19,737 nt of DNA, taken from an uncultured Collinsella sp. (GTDB lineage: Bacteria; Actinomycetota; Coriobacteriia; Coriobacteriales; Coriobacteriaceae). Shown one piece after another: positions 1 through 6,869 of the stretch. The position numbers were made by a program, and so were the translations under genes. The stretch is taken from positions 1 through 19,737 of the forward strand of contig CABUCQ010000032.1 of assembly GCA_902490095.1 (NCBI GenBank). Reading direction: 5' to 3'. The notes beneath the pieces are model-generated. The model was not told the DNA's origin, ran no database searches, and was given only the letters and a program-made list of their open reading frames with translations. The number at the start of each line of letters is the position of its first letter. The stretch's first letter is position 1.

Positions 1-522
1 TGCCTCGACGGGGCATTCGGGTACGGCAACGATCTTGTGCGTGCCGCGCTCAAAGAAACCGCAACGGACGGCGCCCTCCTTACCGGGAGCAAAGGGAGTG
101 GCAGCCTTATGACGAAAGCCACGCGGTGCAGGATATTTGCCCGGGTCGCCCAGGGTGACACCCATGCCACGAATAGGATCTACAGCAATGCCCTCACGCT
201 CACAAAGCGAAGCAAAAAGCTCCTCCATGGCGGCCTGCTTGGCTGCCAACTGCTTTTTATAAGGACGATTGAGCGCCGTGCATCCACCGCAAGCCTTCAT
301 AATCGAACAGGGAGACTTGGGGTCCACAGCCTTACGCGCAGACGAAGCCGGATCTTTATGCAAGCGCTTGGAGCGAGTCTGAGACGCCTTGTCCTCGCTC
401 CGACGAGAGCCGGGACGCTTGGCCTTAGCCTTGCCCTTGGCCGACTTACCCTTCGCGTCCTGAGACGACTTGGATTTCTGAGAAGATTTTTTCTCCTCTG
501 ACCCCTCAGCCGCCTCGATCAA
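1..522 (-). CDS. TrmA/RumA-type 23S rRNA or tRNA uracil-5-methyltransferase, N-terminal part (cut by window edge)
   Basis: Class I SAM-dependent enzymes of this family methylate C5 of uridine in rRNA or tRNA. Only the N-terminal part is present; the catalytic domain lies beyond base 1. Translated from the minus strand, it shows the iron-sulfur cysteine pattern C-x5-C-x2-C (CSIMKACGGC, around 280-309), followed by family-like segments (RGFRHKAATPF, CGFFERGTHKIVAVPEC). The usual N-terminal TRAM domain is not visible. Instead about 70 residues rich in Lys, Ser, Arg and Ala precede the cysteines, probably a disordered basic RNA-binding tail. The start is uncertain: TTG at 522 has AAGGGAGAGG 14 nt upstream, and TTG at 558 or GTG at 594 are in frame. 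An ATG at 300 is too late because it would lose the first cysteine. RlmD, RlmCD and TrmA cannot be told apart from this fragment. Confidence 0.85.
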   Translation of the reverse strand, partial: MIEAAEGSEEKKSSQKSKSSQDAKGKSAKGKAKAKRPGSRRSEDKASQTRSKRLHKDPASSARKAVDPKSPCSIMKACGGCTALNRPYKKQLAAKQAAMEELFASLCEREGIAVDPIRGMGVTLGDPGKYPAPRGFRHKAATPFAPGKEGAVRCGFFERGTHKIVAVPECPVEA

Positions 523-544
523 AGCACGCCGGGCAACCTCTCCC

Positions 545-573
545 TTGTACTTTATCAAGGTAGAGTGTATGAT
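545..573 (+). promoter_or_regulatory. Sigma-70-type promoter of the amino acid ABC transporter operon
   Basis: TTGTAC (545-550) and TATGAT (568-573) are separated by exactly 17 bp, close to the TTGACA/TATAAT consensus. The expected start near 580 gives a leader of about 50 nt to the ATG at 630. The site lies inside the possible 5' end of the divergent methyltransferase gene, so the two promoters overlap or face each other. Confidence 0.7.
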
Positions 574-629
574 TCTGGACGTTACACGACTCACTTTACT
601 TAACTAAAGTGCCATCAAGGGGGAATACC

Positions 630-1490
630 ATGAACACCGATATGTCTCGTCGTCAGTTTGTTGGTCTAGCCGGCTCGCTCGCTACGGTGCTTGGCCTTGG
701 TCTTGTCGGCTGCGGCGGTGGTGCCGGCAAGGGCTCCGCTGCAGGCTCTGCCGCGGCCAAGGATGTGAAGGGTGCTGCGGAGTCCAAGAAGCTCGTGGTG
801 GGCTTTGATAAGTCCTATCCTCCGTACGGCTTTGTGGGCGACGATGGCGAGTACACCGGCTTTGATCTCGATCTGGCCAAGGCTGTTGCCGATAAGCAGG
901 GCTGGGAGGTCAAATACGAGGCCATCGATTGGGATGCCAAGGACACGCTGCTTAACTCGGGAGCCATCAACTGCATCTGGAACGGCTTTACCATGGAGGG
1001 CCGCGAGGACGACTACACGTTCTCCGAGCCGTACATGCTCAATGAGCAGGTGCTGGTGGTCAAGAAGGATGCAGGTATCAAGAGCTGGGACGATCTTGCC
1101 GGCAAGACTGTGATTACCCAGACCGATTCCGCTGCGCAGGATGTGCTCGAGGGTGATCAGAAGGATCTGGCGGCGACGTTTGCCACGCTCGATACCATCG
1201 GCGAGTACAACACGGCCTTTATGCAGCTCGAGAGCGGCGCGGTCGATGCCGTGGCTTGCGACCTTTCGATTGCCCAGTATCAGCTTGCCGCCAAGCCCGA
1301 TGCTTATGCGCAGCTTGATGAGCCGCTGTCCAGCGAGCACTACGCCGTTGGCTTTAAGAAGGGCGACACCAAGTCGGCCGACGCCGTGACCGAGTCGCTC
1401 AAGGCACTCTATGAGGACGGCACGGTCAAGGACCTGTGCGACAAGTATTCAAGCTATGGTCTATCTTTCGATAATTGGGTGCTCAAGTAA
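630..1490 (+). CDS. Polar amino acid ABC transporter substrate-binding lipoprotein (SBP family 3)
   Basis: Extracellular lipid-anchored receptor of an amino acid importer, 286 residues. Residues 1-28 form an export signal with a twin-arginine-like motif (SRRQFVG, 6-12), a hydrophobic stretch and a lipobox ending at Cys28 (LVGC), so Tat-type lipoprotein export is likely. The mature part has family-3 features: GFDKSYPPYGF at the start, GEYTGFDLDLAKAVA, and TMEGREDDYTFSEPY, where the Arg is expected to bind the ligand carboxylate. ATG 630 is chosen over an in-frame GTG at 609 because AAGGGGG (617-623) sits 6 nt before it. The stop overlaps the permease start (TAATG). The substrate is not predictable from the sequence; cystine, glutamine and other polar amino acids are all possible. 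Confidence 0.93.
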   Translation: MNTDMSRRQFVGLAGSLATVLGLGLVGCGGGAGKGSAAGSAAAKDVKGAAESKKLVVGFDKSYPPYGFVGDDGEYTGFDLDLAKAVADKQGWEVKYEAIDWDAKDTLLNSGAINCIWNGFTMEGREDDYTFSEPYMLNEQVLVVKKDAGIKSWDDLAGKTVITQTDSAAQDVLEGDQKDLAATFATLDTIGEYNTAFMQLESGAVDAVACDLSIAQYQLAAKPDAYAQLDEPLSSEHYAVGFKKGDTKSADAVTESLKALYEDGTVKDLCDKYSSYGLSFDNWVLK

Positions 1491-2143
1491 TGTCTATTCA
1501 GGTCATGATGCAGATGCTCGGCCAGGGATTCTTGGTCAGTTTGCAGTTGTTTGTGCTGACACTGCTGGGGTCGATTCCGCTGGGAATCCCCGTGGCGTTT
1601 ATGCGCATGAGCAAAATCGCGCCGCTTCGCTGGATTGCGCGCATCTACATTTCGGTCATGCGCGGTACGCCGCTCATGCTGCAGATGTTTGCCATCTACT
1701 TTGCCCCGTACTACGTGTTTGGCATTTCGCTCACGCCCGATTCCAAGTGGACGGCGTGCGTCGTGGCGTTCATCATCAACTACGCCGGTTACTTTGCCGA
1801 GATCTATCGCTCGGGCTTGCAGTCCATTCCGCGCGGTCAATACGAGGCTGCCGAGGTGCTGGGCTATTCGCGCGTGCAGACGTTTCTGTATATCGTGATG
1901 CCGCAGGTCGCCAAGCGTATTCTGCCGGCGATGGGCAACGAGATCATCACGCTGGTCAAGGACACGTCGCTGGCGTTTGCCATTGGCGTGGGTGAGATGT
2001 TCTCGACGGCCAAGGCGCTGGTCGCCTCGCAGGTGAGCATGGTGCCGTTTGCGATCGCGGCGCTGATTTACTGGGTCTTTAACTTTGTGGTCGAGATGCT
2101 GCTGGGCGCCGCCGAAAAGAAGCTGGACTATTATCATGACTAA
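1490..2143 (+). CDS. Amino acid ABC transporter permease (HisM/GlnP type)
   Basis: Inner-membrane subunit of the importer, 217 residues, a normal length for the His/Glu/Gln permease family. Several hydrophobic segments are visible (for example GFLVSLQLFVLTLLGSIPLG near the N-terminus, and the C-terminal part). MRGTPLMLQMF is the conserved loop after the first helices. The EAA loop that docks with the ATPase is clear (EAAEVLGYSRVQTFLYIVMP, followed by a conserved Pro-Ala-Met-Gly-Asn stretch). The start ATG shares its first base with the TAA stop of the receptor gene, indicating translational coupling; an in-frame start 15 nt further upstream lies inside the receptor gene and is less likely. 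The 3' end overlaps the ATPase gene by 8 nt. A single permease gene implies a homodimer. Confidence 0.93.
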   Translation: MSIQVMMQMLGQGFLVSLQLFVLTLLGSIPLGIPVAFMRMSKIAPLRWIARIYISVMRGTPLMLQMFAIYFAPYYVFGISLTPDSKWTACVVAFIINYAGYFAEIYRSGLQSIPRGQYEAAEVLGYSRVQTFLYIVMPQVAKRILPAMGNEIITLVKDTSLAFAIGVGEMFSTAKALVASQVSMVPFAIAALIYWVFNFVVEMLLGAAEKKLDYYHD

Positions 2144-2900
2144 CTCAGTGATGAAAATCGAAAACGCGCGCAAGGCGTTTGGCGGCAATGAGGTGCTCAA
2201 GGATATCTCGCTTGAGGTGAAGCGTGGCGAGGTCGTGGCGATTATCGGGCCTTCGGGTGGCGGCAAGTCCACGCTGCTGCGGTGTGCCACGCTGCTCGAG
2301 ACACTCGACGGAGGCTCGCTCTCGTTTGACGACCTTGCCGTTGCGACGGATGCGGGTTCGGGCGCGGTCTATGCGAAGGGCGATGTGCCCATGCAGGCGC
2401 GCTCGCGATTCGGCCTGGTGTTCCAAAATTACAACCTGTTCCCGCACTATACCGTGATGAAAAACATCATCGACGCACCGATCCGCGTGCTTAAGCGCCC
2501 GCGCGAGCAGGCGGAAGCTCGTGCTCACGAGCTGATTGCGCAAATGGGGCTGACGGGCAACGAGAACAAGGTGCCGTGTGAGCTTTCGGGCGGTCAGCAG
2601 CAGCGCGTGAGTATTGCCCGCGCCCTGGCGCTCGATCCGAAAATCTTATTCTTTGACGAGCCAACCTCGGCACTCGATCCCGAGCTGACGGCCGAGGTGC
2701 TGCGTGTCATTAAAGACCTTGCCGCGCAGAATATGACGATGGTGATCGTGACCCACGCAATGCAGTTTGCGCGCGATGTTGCCGACCGCGTGGTCTTTAT
2801 GGATGGCGGCCGCATTGTCGAGGAGGGTCCTGCCGAGCAGGTCATCGACCATCCGCGCGAGCAGCGCACCCGTGAGTTCTTGAGCCGTATCGAGGGATAG
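2136..2900 (+). CDS. Amino acid ABC transporter ATP-binding protein (GlnQ/HisP type)
   Basis: Cytoplasmic ATPase that drives the importer, 254 residues. All motifs are present: Walker A GPSGGGKST (38-46), a Q-loop in FQNYNLFPHYTVMKN, signature LSGGQQQR, Walker B ILFFDEPTSALDPE, and the H-loop in VTHAMQFARDVADRVVFMDGG. The start at 2136 overlaps the permease stop by 8 nt, as in tightly coupled operons; ATG 2151 is a possible alternative that would remove five residues. A strong terminator follows 34 nt after the stop, so the operon has three genes. Confidence 0.95.
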   Translation: MTNSVMKIENARKAFGGNEVLKDISLEVKRGEVVAIIGPSGGGKSTLLRCATLLETLDGGSLSFDDLAVATDAGSGAVYAKGDVPMQARSRFGLVFQNYNLFPHYTVMKNIIDAPIRVLKRPREQAEARAHELIAQMGLTGNENKVPCELSGGQQQRVSIARALALDPKILFFDEPTSALDPELTAEVLRVIKDLAAQNMTMVIVTHAMQFARDVADRVVFMDGGRIVEEGPAEQVIDHPREQRTREFLSRIEG

Positions 2901-2933
2901 GCTCAGGTATTTACTCAACTATTAATTGAGGCG

Positions 2934-2970
2934 AAGCCGCCGCAGGTCTTACGGTCTGTGGCGGCTTTTT
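2934..2970 (+). terminator. Intrinsic terminator of the ABC transporter operon
   Basis: Twelve-base-pair stem AAGCCGCCGCAG / CTGTGGCGGCTT with one G-U pair and a loop of about 10 nt, running into a T tract (TTTTT). It lies 34 nt after the ATPase stop codon. Confidence 0.9.
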
Positions 2971-3210
2971 GTTTGCATCGACGGGGTTCAATAATCGCCT
3001 CACAAGCTTGCCTCTTCCTCTCGCCGCCTGTATTCATACGTGCGCCGAAAGGTATGCATGGACAGCCGCCCGTGAGGGTAGGGTGGTGGCATAGGACATT
3101 TGGAGGGTGAGTCGGCTCGGCTGCCGACCATGCTGCTCCCGGGATGGCACCGACCGCGAACTCTCCCCGTTGGCGTCGCGCATTGCGCGCGGCCCTGCAA
3201 GGAGGTCATC
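2971..3210 (+). other. Long untranslated leader region before the EF-G-like gene
   Basis: About 240 nt without a convincing gene. It can form several hairpins, including GTCGGC-TCGGCT-GCCGAC (3111-3128), a GAAA-capped GCC/GGT hairpin near 3042-3051, and pairing between GCCGCCC (3065-3071) and GGGTGGT. It may be a structured leader, but I recognise no riboswitch class. No clear promoter was found; TTGTTT with a 17-bp spacer to TAATCG directly after the terminator is weak. The frame of the downstream gene stays open back to about 3100, but that stretch has no good start or ribosome site. Confidence 0.3.
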
Positions 3211-5286
3211 ATGGGTGCTCCCAAGACCGGTAACGTAAGGAACGTGGTGCTCGTAGGCCAAGGCGGGGTGGGCAAGACTTCACTCGCCGAGGCCATGCTC
3301 CACCTTTCCGGCAAGACCGCCCGCCTGGGCGGCCACGACGGCACCAAGCCTACGCTCGACTATGACCCCGAAGAGGTCAAGCGTGCATTTTCCATCTCGA
3401 CGACCATTGCGCCAATCGACTGGAAGGGCGCGCGCATCAATGTGCTCGATGCCCCGTGCTACCCCGATTTTATCGGCGACGCCTTTGCCGCGATGAGCGT
3501 CTGCGAGACGGCTCTGTTTGTGGTCGACGCCGAGGCCGGCCCGCAGCCTACGACGGTTAAGCTCTGGTATGCCGCCGAGGACCTGCGCCTGGCGCGTGCG
3601 GTGTTCGTAAACCGCCTGTCGCGCTCCGAGGCCAGCTTTGCGACCACGATGGACCTGCTACAGGAGCGCTTTGGCACGCGCCTGGGCGCCGTGACCCTTC
3701 CCTGGGGCGAGGGCGAGGACTTTGACGGCATTATCGACCTGGTACGCATGAAGGCGCGCCATTGCAACGGCGCCGAAGCCGTTGAGTCGGAGATTCCCGA
3801 GGAGTATCGTGTCCAGGCCGAGGAGGCCCACGACCATCTGTGCGAGCTGGTGGCCGAGGCCGACGACGAGCTGATGATGAAGTACCTGGAGGGCGAGGAG
3901 ACGCTGACGCAGGAGGAGCTTGAAGGCCTGCTGTCGAAGGCGATCGCCGAGCGCATCTTTGTGCCGGTCTTTGCGGGCGATTGCATCAAGGAGCAGGGCG
4001 TCAACTCGCTGATGGACGACATCGCCACGTACTTCCCGGCGCCGACTGACTACGGCGAGATGCCGCTTATCGACGGTGATTCGCTTAAGATCTCGAGTGA
4101 CGATGACCGCCCGGTGGCGTTTGTGTTTAAGACCCTGGCCGATCCGCAGCAGGGTCGCATCAGCTTTATCAAGGTGCTGACGGGTACGCTTGAGCCGGGC
4201 CTTGAGCTGATCAACGCGCGTACCCGCAAGAGCGATCGTCTGGCTCACCTGTATGTGATGTGCGGCCGCGATATGACCGAGGTTGGCCATGCCTATGCCG
4301 GCGACATCATCGTGGCGCCCAAGCTGGCGGCCGAGACGGGCGATACGCTCTCCATTACCGGTAAGGTCGAGGCTGCGGCGTTTAAGTTTCCCAACTCGCA
4401 GTACCGCATTGCCATCGAGGCCGAGAACCGCGGCGACGAAGAGAAGCTCTACACGTTTATCGAGAAGGCCTGCAAGGCTGATCCGACCATGAGCATCGAC
4501 CGCGACGAGGAGACCGGCCAGACCATTATCTCCGCCGTTGGTGAGGCGCAGGTTTCGGTGCTGCTCAACCGTCTGGAGGACCGCACCAAGGTCGTGGCCA
4601 AGAGCGTGCCGATCCGCATTCCGTATCGCGAGACCATTCGCCGTACGGCAAGCGCGCAGGGCCGCCACAAGAAACAGACTGGCGGTGCCGGTCAGTATGG
4701 CGACTGCTGGCTGCGCGTTGAGCCGCTCATTGGGCCCGACGGCACGAGCGACGGCTATGAGTTTGTGGACGAGGTCGTAGGCGGCCGTATTCCGCGCTCG
4801 CTGATCCCCGCCGTGGACAAGGGCGTCCAGGAGACCATGAAGGACGGCATCATTGCCGGCTACCCGCTCACGGGCATTCGCGTGGCTGTGTACGACGGCT
4901 CGTATCACAGCGTCGACTCCAACGAGATGGCGTTCCGCGCGGCGGCTCGCATCGGCCTGCGCAAGGCGTGCGCCGATGCCGACCCGGTGGTGCTGGAGCC
5001 CATCGAGGAAATCACGGTGACTATCCCCGAGAGCTATGCCGGCGCCGTGATGGGCGACATCTCTGCCTCGCGCGGTCGCGTGACGGGCATGGAGACCGAT
5101 GAGCGCGGCGACACCGTGGTCATTGCCCAGGCGCCGCTGGCAGAGCTGACGGATTATTCGACGCGCCTGCGCTCTATCACGCGCGGCACGGGTGACTTTA
5201 CCATGAAGCCCGCAGGCTATGAGCAGGTTCCCTATGACGTTCAGGCCAAGCTGGTCGAGCGCTATGAGGAGGGTCGCGCCAAGTAG
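3211..5286 (+). CDS. EF-G-like translation factor GTPase (EF-G2 group)
   Basis: 691 residues, full EF-G length with all five domains: GTP-binding domain (about 8-280), domain II (about 300-385), III (395-470), IV (470-590, including RRTASAQGRHKKQTGGAGQY) and V (600-685, including MGDISASRGRVTGME). Walker A/G1 GQGGVGKTS is at 16-24. G3 reads DAPCY (80-84) where EF-G has DTPGH, so the catalytic His is Tyr. G4 reads NRLS (134-137) instead of NKxD. It therefore belongs to the EF-G-like group rather than being the main elongation factor. ATG 3211 is chosen for AAGGAGG 5 nt upstream. The gene stands alone, closed by a strong terminator. Its cellular role is not established; a ribosome-associated function is inferred from the fold. 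Confidence 0.9.
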   Translation: MGAPKTGNVRNVVLVGQGGVGKTSLAEAMLHLSGKTARLGGHDGTKPTLDYDPEEVKRAFSISTTIAPIDWKGARINVLDAPCYPDFIGDAFAAMSVCETALFVVDAEAGPQPTTVKLWYAAEDLRLARAVFVNRLSRSEASFATTMDLLQERFGTRLGAVTLPWGEGEDFDGIIDLVRMKARHCNGAEAVESEIPEEYRVQAEEAHDHLCELVAEADDELMMKYLEGEETLTQEELEGLLSKAIAERIFVPVFAGDCIKEQGVNSLMDDIATYFPAPTDYGEMPLIDGDSLKISSDDDRPVAFVFKTLADPQQGRISFIKVLTGTLEPGLELINARTRKSDRLAHLYVMCGRDMTEVGHAYAGDIIVAPKLAAETGDTLSITGKVEAAAFKFPNSQYRIAIEAENRGDEEKLYTFIEKACKADPTMSIDRDEETGQTIISAVGEAQVSVLLNRLEDRTKVVAKSVPIRIPYRETIRRTASAQGRHKKQTGGAGQYGDCWLRVEPLIGPDGTSDGYEFVDEVVGGRIPRSLIPAVDKGVQETMKDGIIAGYPLTGIRVAVYDGSYHSVDSNEMAFRAAARIGLRKACADADPVVLEPIEEITVTIPESYAGAVMGDISASRGRVTGMETDERGDTVVIAQAPLAELTDYSTRLRSITRGTGDFTMKPAGYEQVPYDVQAKLVERYEEGRAK

Positions 5287-5320
5287 CGTGTGGCGTTGCC
5301 TGCAATGTGGACGCTGACGA

Positions 5321-5356
5321 AAAGGCCGCCCTGGGTAATCCAGGGCGGCCTTTTTT
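5321..5356. terminator. Bidirectional intrinsic terminator between the EF-G-like gene and the nuclease gene
   Basis: A perfect 13-bp stem, AAGGCCGCCCTGG / CCAGGGCGGCCTT, with loop GTAAT, T-rich after the stem on the plus strand and also on the minus strand (AAAA before the stem). It lies 35 nt after the EF-G-like stop and 60 nt beyond the stop of the convergent nuclease gene, so it probably serves both. Confidence 0.92.
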
Positions 5357-5415
5357 GATCCCATGGGGACGGAGGAAAACGAATCATTTTTGGGTTACGG
5401 GCGGTGCGGTCAGCA

Positions 5416-6399
5416 CTAGTCTCCGGATGCCTGGTTGCGGCCGGTGGCGTAGTCGATCTGCACGTGCGGCTGCAGGTTGTAGCAGTACACGTGGAAGCAG
5501 AGGGTCTTGCCGTGGTCCTCGACCGATTGCGCCTCAAGGCGCACGCCGCGGCAGACAAGCTCCTCTTCGTTATACATGGGCGTGACGCGATAGAGCACGT
5601 GGTTGCCCGTATCGCGAATATAGTTGAGAATCTGCTCTTCAAACGGCAGCATACCCGTCTCGTTGAGATAACGCGTGCCGGTGAGGAGATTCTTGCGATT
5701 GGCGTTCTCGCCGCAGAGTGACCAGGCGATAAGGTGGCAGCGGTTGTAGAGGCTCTGGCCCGGAATAAAGTCGTAGCGCTGCTGGTGCCAACCGGCAGGA
5801 TGGATACGCGAGATATCGCCGCGCTTGCCTTGACCGAGTGACTCGGGGCCCACGCAGGCGAGCGCCTTGCGAGTGCGGCCCAGGCTGTCGAGCTTGGAGA
5901 ATTTCTTAAAGCAGCCCTCTTCGGTGGCGCGATCGTATTCATCGAGTGTGAATGATGGCGTGCCGAGCGGGTGCATGCTGTCGGCGCGAAGGGCAACGTA
6001 GGGGTTGCCGGCGTAGTCGGGAATGCTGCTGAGGTATACGCCGCGGGCGCGGTCAAGATCGGGGTTTTCGACCTCGTCGATGGGGGCGGCGGCGCTGTCC
6101 GCGGAAGCGTCGTCATCGGTGTCGGGTGCGGCGGAATCGGAGCCATCGCCAGAGTCCTGGCTGTTTTGAGGGTCCGGGGAGCTCGCCGTTCCCGATTCGA
6201 GCCGGGCAACCAGGTCTGCCTCGTCGTCGGTGCGGCTGGGACTCTCGTTTTGTTTTTCGGCCAGAGCTGCCGCCTGCTCATCGCTTTGTGGCGACAACAG
6301 CTTGGGCGCTCCGTCGAGCGACCCCGTGAACAGCGCAAACCCCAGCACCACGGCGGTGCCGATGGAAAGTACTTGCTTGTAGGCGGACTTGCGCGACAT
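5416..6399 (-). CDS. Secreted or membrane-anchored DNA/RNA non-specific endonuclease (EndA/streptodornase type)
   Basis: 327 residues. The N-terminal hydrophobic stretch (about 10-28, VLSIGTAVVLGFALFTG) is a signal peptide or membrane anchor. Residues 50-115 are a low-complexity Ser/Asp/Ala linker. The nuclease domain follows, with the metal-finger core YNRCHLIAWSLCG (218-230) holding the general-base His222, then ENANRKNLLTGTRYLN (231-246), MLPFE and TGNHVLYRVTPMY. NRCH replaces the DRGH of better-known members; I recall this variant from related clostridial proteins, so it is not taken as inactivation. The start ATG at 6399 has AGGAG 6-7 nt upstream. Likely roles are use of extracellular DNA as a nutrient or in DNA uptake; no competence gene lies nearby in the window. 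Confidence 0.9.
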   Translation of the reverse strand: MSRKSAYKQVLSIGTAVVLGFALFTGSLDGAPKLLSPQSDEQAAALAEKQNESPSRTDDEADLVARLESGTASSPDPQNSQDSGDGSDSAAPDTDDDASADSAAAPIDEVENPDLDRARGVYLSSIPDYAGNPYVALRADSMHPLGTPSFTLDEYDRATEEGCFKKFSKLDSLGRTRKALACVGPESLGQGKRGDISRIHPAGWHQQRYDFIPGQSLYNRCHLIAWSLCGENANRKNLLTGTRYLNETGMLPFEEQILNYIRDTGNHVLYRVTPMYNEEELVCRGVRLEAQSVEDHGKTLCFHVYCYNLQPHVQIDYATGRNQASGD

Positions 6400-6559
6400 T
6401 GAGGCTCCTGGATGGACGGTTGGGAGTCTACCAGTCTAGCAGGAGCTGGCAGAGGCCGTTTTGTCGAACAAATACTCAAGATTTGGGATAGACGCTACTG
6501 ATTCATTTGCCTCATATGGAACTGCAGCGGTTGTGCATATGGGGCTGTCCGGCGTTTAA
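6400..6559. other. Upstream region of the nuclease gene, left edge of the islet
   Basis: No gene seen. On the minus strand TGC-TACT-like elements are weak; the best candidate for the nuclease promoter is an extended -10, TGC followed by TAGACT (6433-6438), with no matching -35. GCAGCGGTTGTGCATATG at 6524-6541 resembles GCAGGTTGAGCATATG at 8704-8719 on the far side of the islet. Confidence 0.3.
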
Positions 6560-6605
6560 CCAGATAAAACCTGCCAAAATAAACCTGTCCCTTTTCGGTG
6601 GGTTA
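6560..6605 (+). repeat. Dispersed hairpin repeat, copy 1 (CCTGTCCC-loop family)
   Basis: Left arm AACCTGCCAAAA (6568-6579), loop TAAACCTGTCCC, right arm TTTTCGGTGGGTT (6592-6604). The right arm still pairs through G-U pairs and one bulged C. It shares its left half almost base for base with 8647-8691, 11842-11886 (inverted) and 14023-14068. It lies 265 nt before the AlbA_2 gene. Confidence 0.85.
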
Positions 6606-6655
6606 ATCGTGAGTTATTTCACCGCAGCTTAAGGTACGGTTGGGATGTGCGCACT

Positions 6656-6865
6656 TTAAAGAGAGGGGCCCATGATTAGAGAGGTCGCGCTCGTCTCTCT
6701 AATTGTCTCTCTAAAGAGAAAGCCAGTTAAAGAGATAACATTGGGCTATCTAACAGTGAATTCGATACATCTCTCTAAATGTCTCTCTAAAATAAGGTGC
6801 TTATCTCTCTAAAGTTAGAGAGATATACTATACTTTAGAGAGATAAATCTATCGTTTTAGAGAGA
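6656..6865. promoter_or_regulatory. Operator-like array of TTAGAGAGA / TCTCTCTAA sites
   Basis: Eight exact 9-bp sites: TCTCTCTAA at 6694, 6706, 6770, 6782 and 6804; TTAGAGAGA at 6815, 6835 and 6857 (first bases). Near copies: TTAAAGAGAG (6656), TTAGAGAG (6676), TAAAGAGAA (6712) and TTAAAGAGATA (6727). Sites 6804 and 6815 form a perfect inverted repeat of TATCTCTCTAA with a 2-bp spacer (6802-6825). Neighbouring sites are 11-12, 18-22 or 42 bp apart, close to whole helical turns. The array covers the promoter and the last site ends 4 nt before the ATG of the downstream gene. The encoded winged-helix protein is the obvious candidate to bind it, but this is inferred. Confidence 0.8.
6801..6829 (+). 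promoter_or_regulatory. Probable promoter of the AlbA_2 gene, embedded in the operator array
   Basis: TATACT at 6824-6829, immediately repeated at 6829-6834, makes a good -10. TTATCT (6801-6806), 17 bp upstream, is a weak -35. The perfect inverted repeat 6802-6825 covers the -35/spacer region and sites 6835 and 6857 lie just downstream, so occupancy should block polymerase. Confidence 0.55.
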
Positions 6866-6869
6866 CGGA

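Noticed and set aside
37..501. A 154-codon open frame on the plus strand
   Set aside because: Antisense to the RNA methyltransferase, whose iron-sulfur cysteines and conserved segments are clear on the minus strand.
3140..3180. TGGCACC followed by CCGCG, resembling part of a T-box leader
   Set aside because: There is no specifier stem or full T-box consensus, and the downstream gene is not an aminoacyl-tRNA synthetase or amino acid gene.
3658..5364. A 568-codon open frame on the minus strand
   Set aside because: It is antisense to the EF-G-like gene, has a low-complexity Arg/His/Leu-rich translation with no family features, and arises from the GC-biased codon use of the real gene.
5262..6479. 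A 405-codon open frame on the minus strand
   Set aside because: It overlaps the nuclease gene in another frame and has a Ser/Pro/Arg/Thr-rich translation without motifs.
6465..6485. TCGAACAAA upstream of the nuclease gene, considered as a LexA box
   Set aside because: Only one half-site is present; the second half GTTCGA is missing.
6656..6865. Array of short repeats considered as a CRISPR
   Set aside because: The units are only 9 bp, occur in both orientations, have no uniform spacers and no cas genes nearby.
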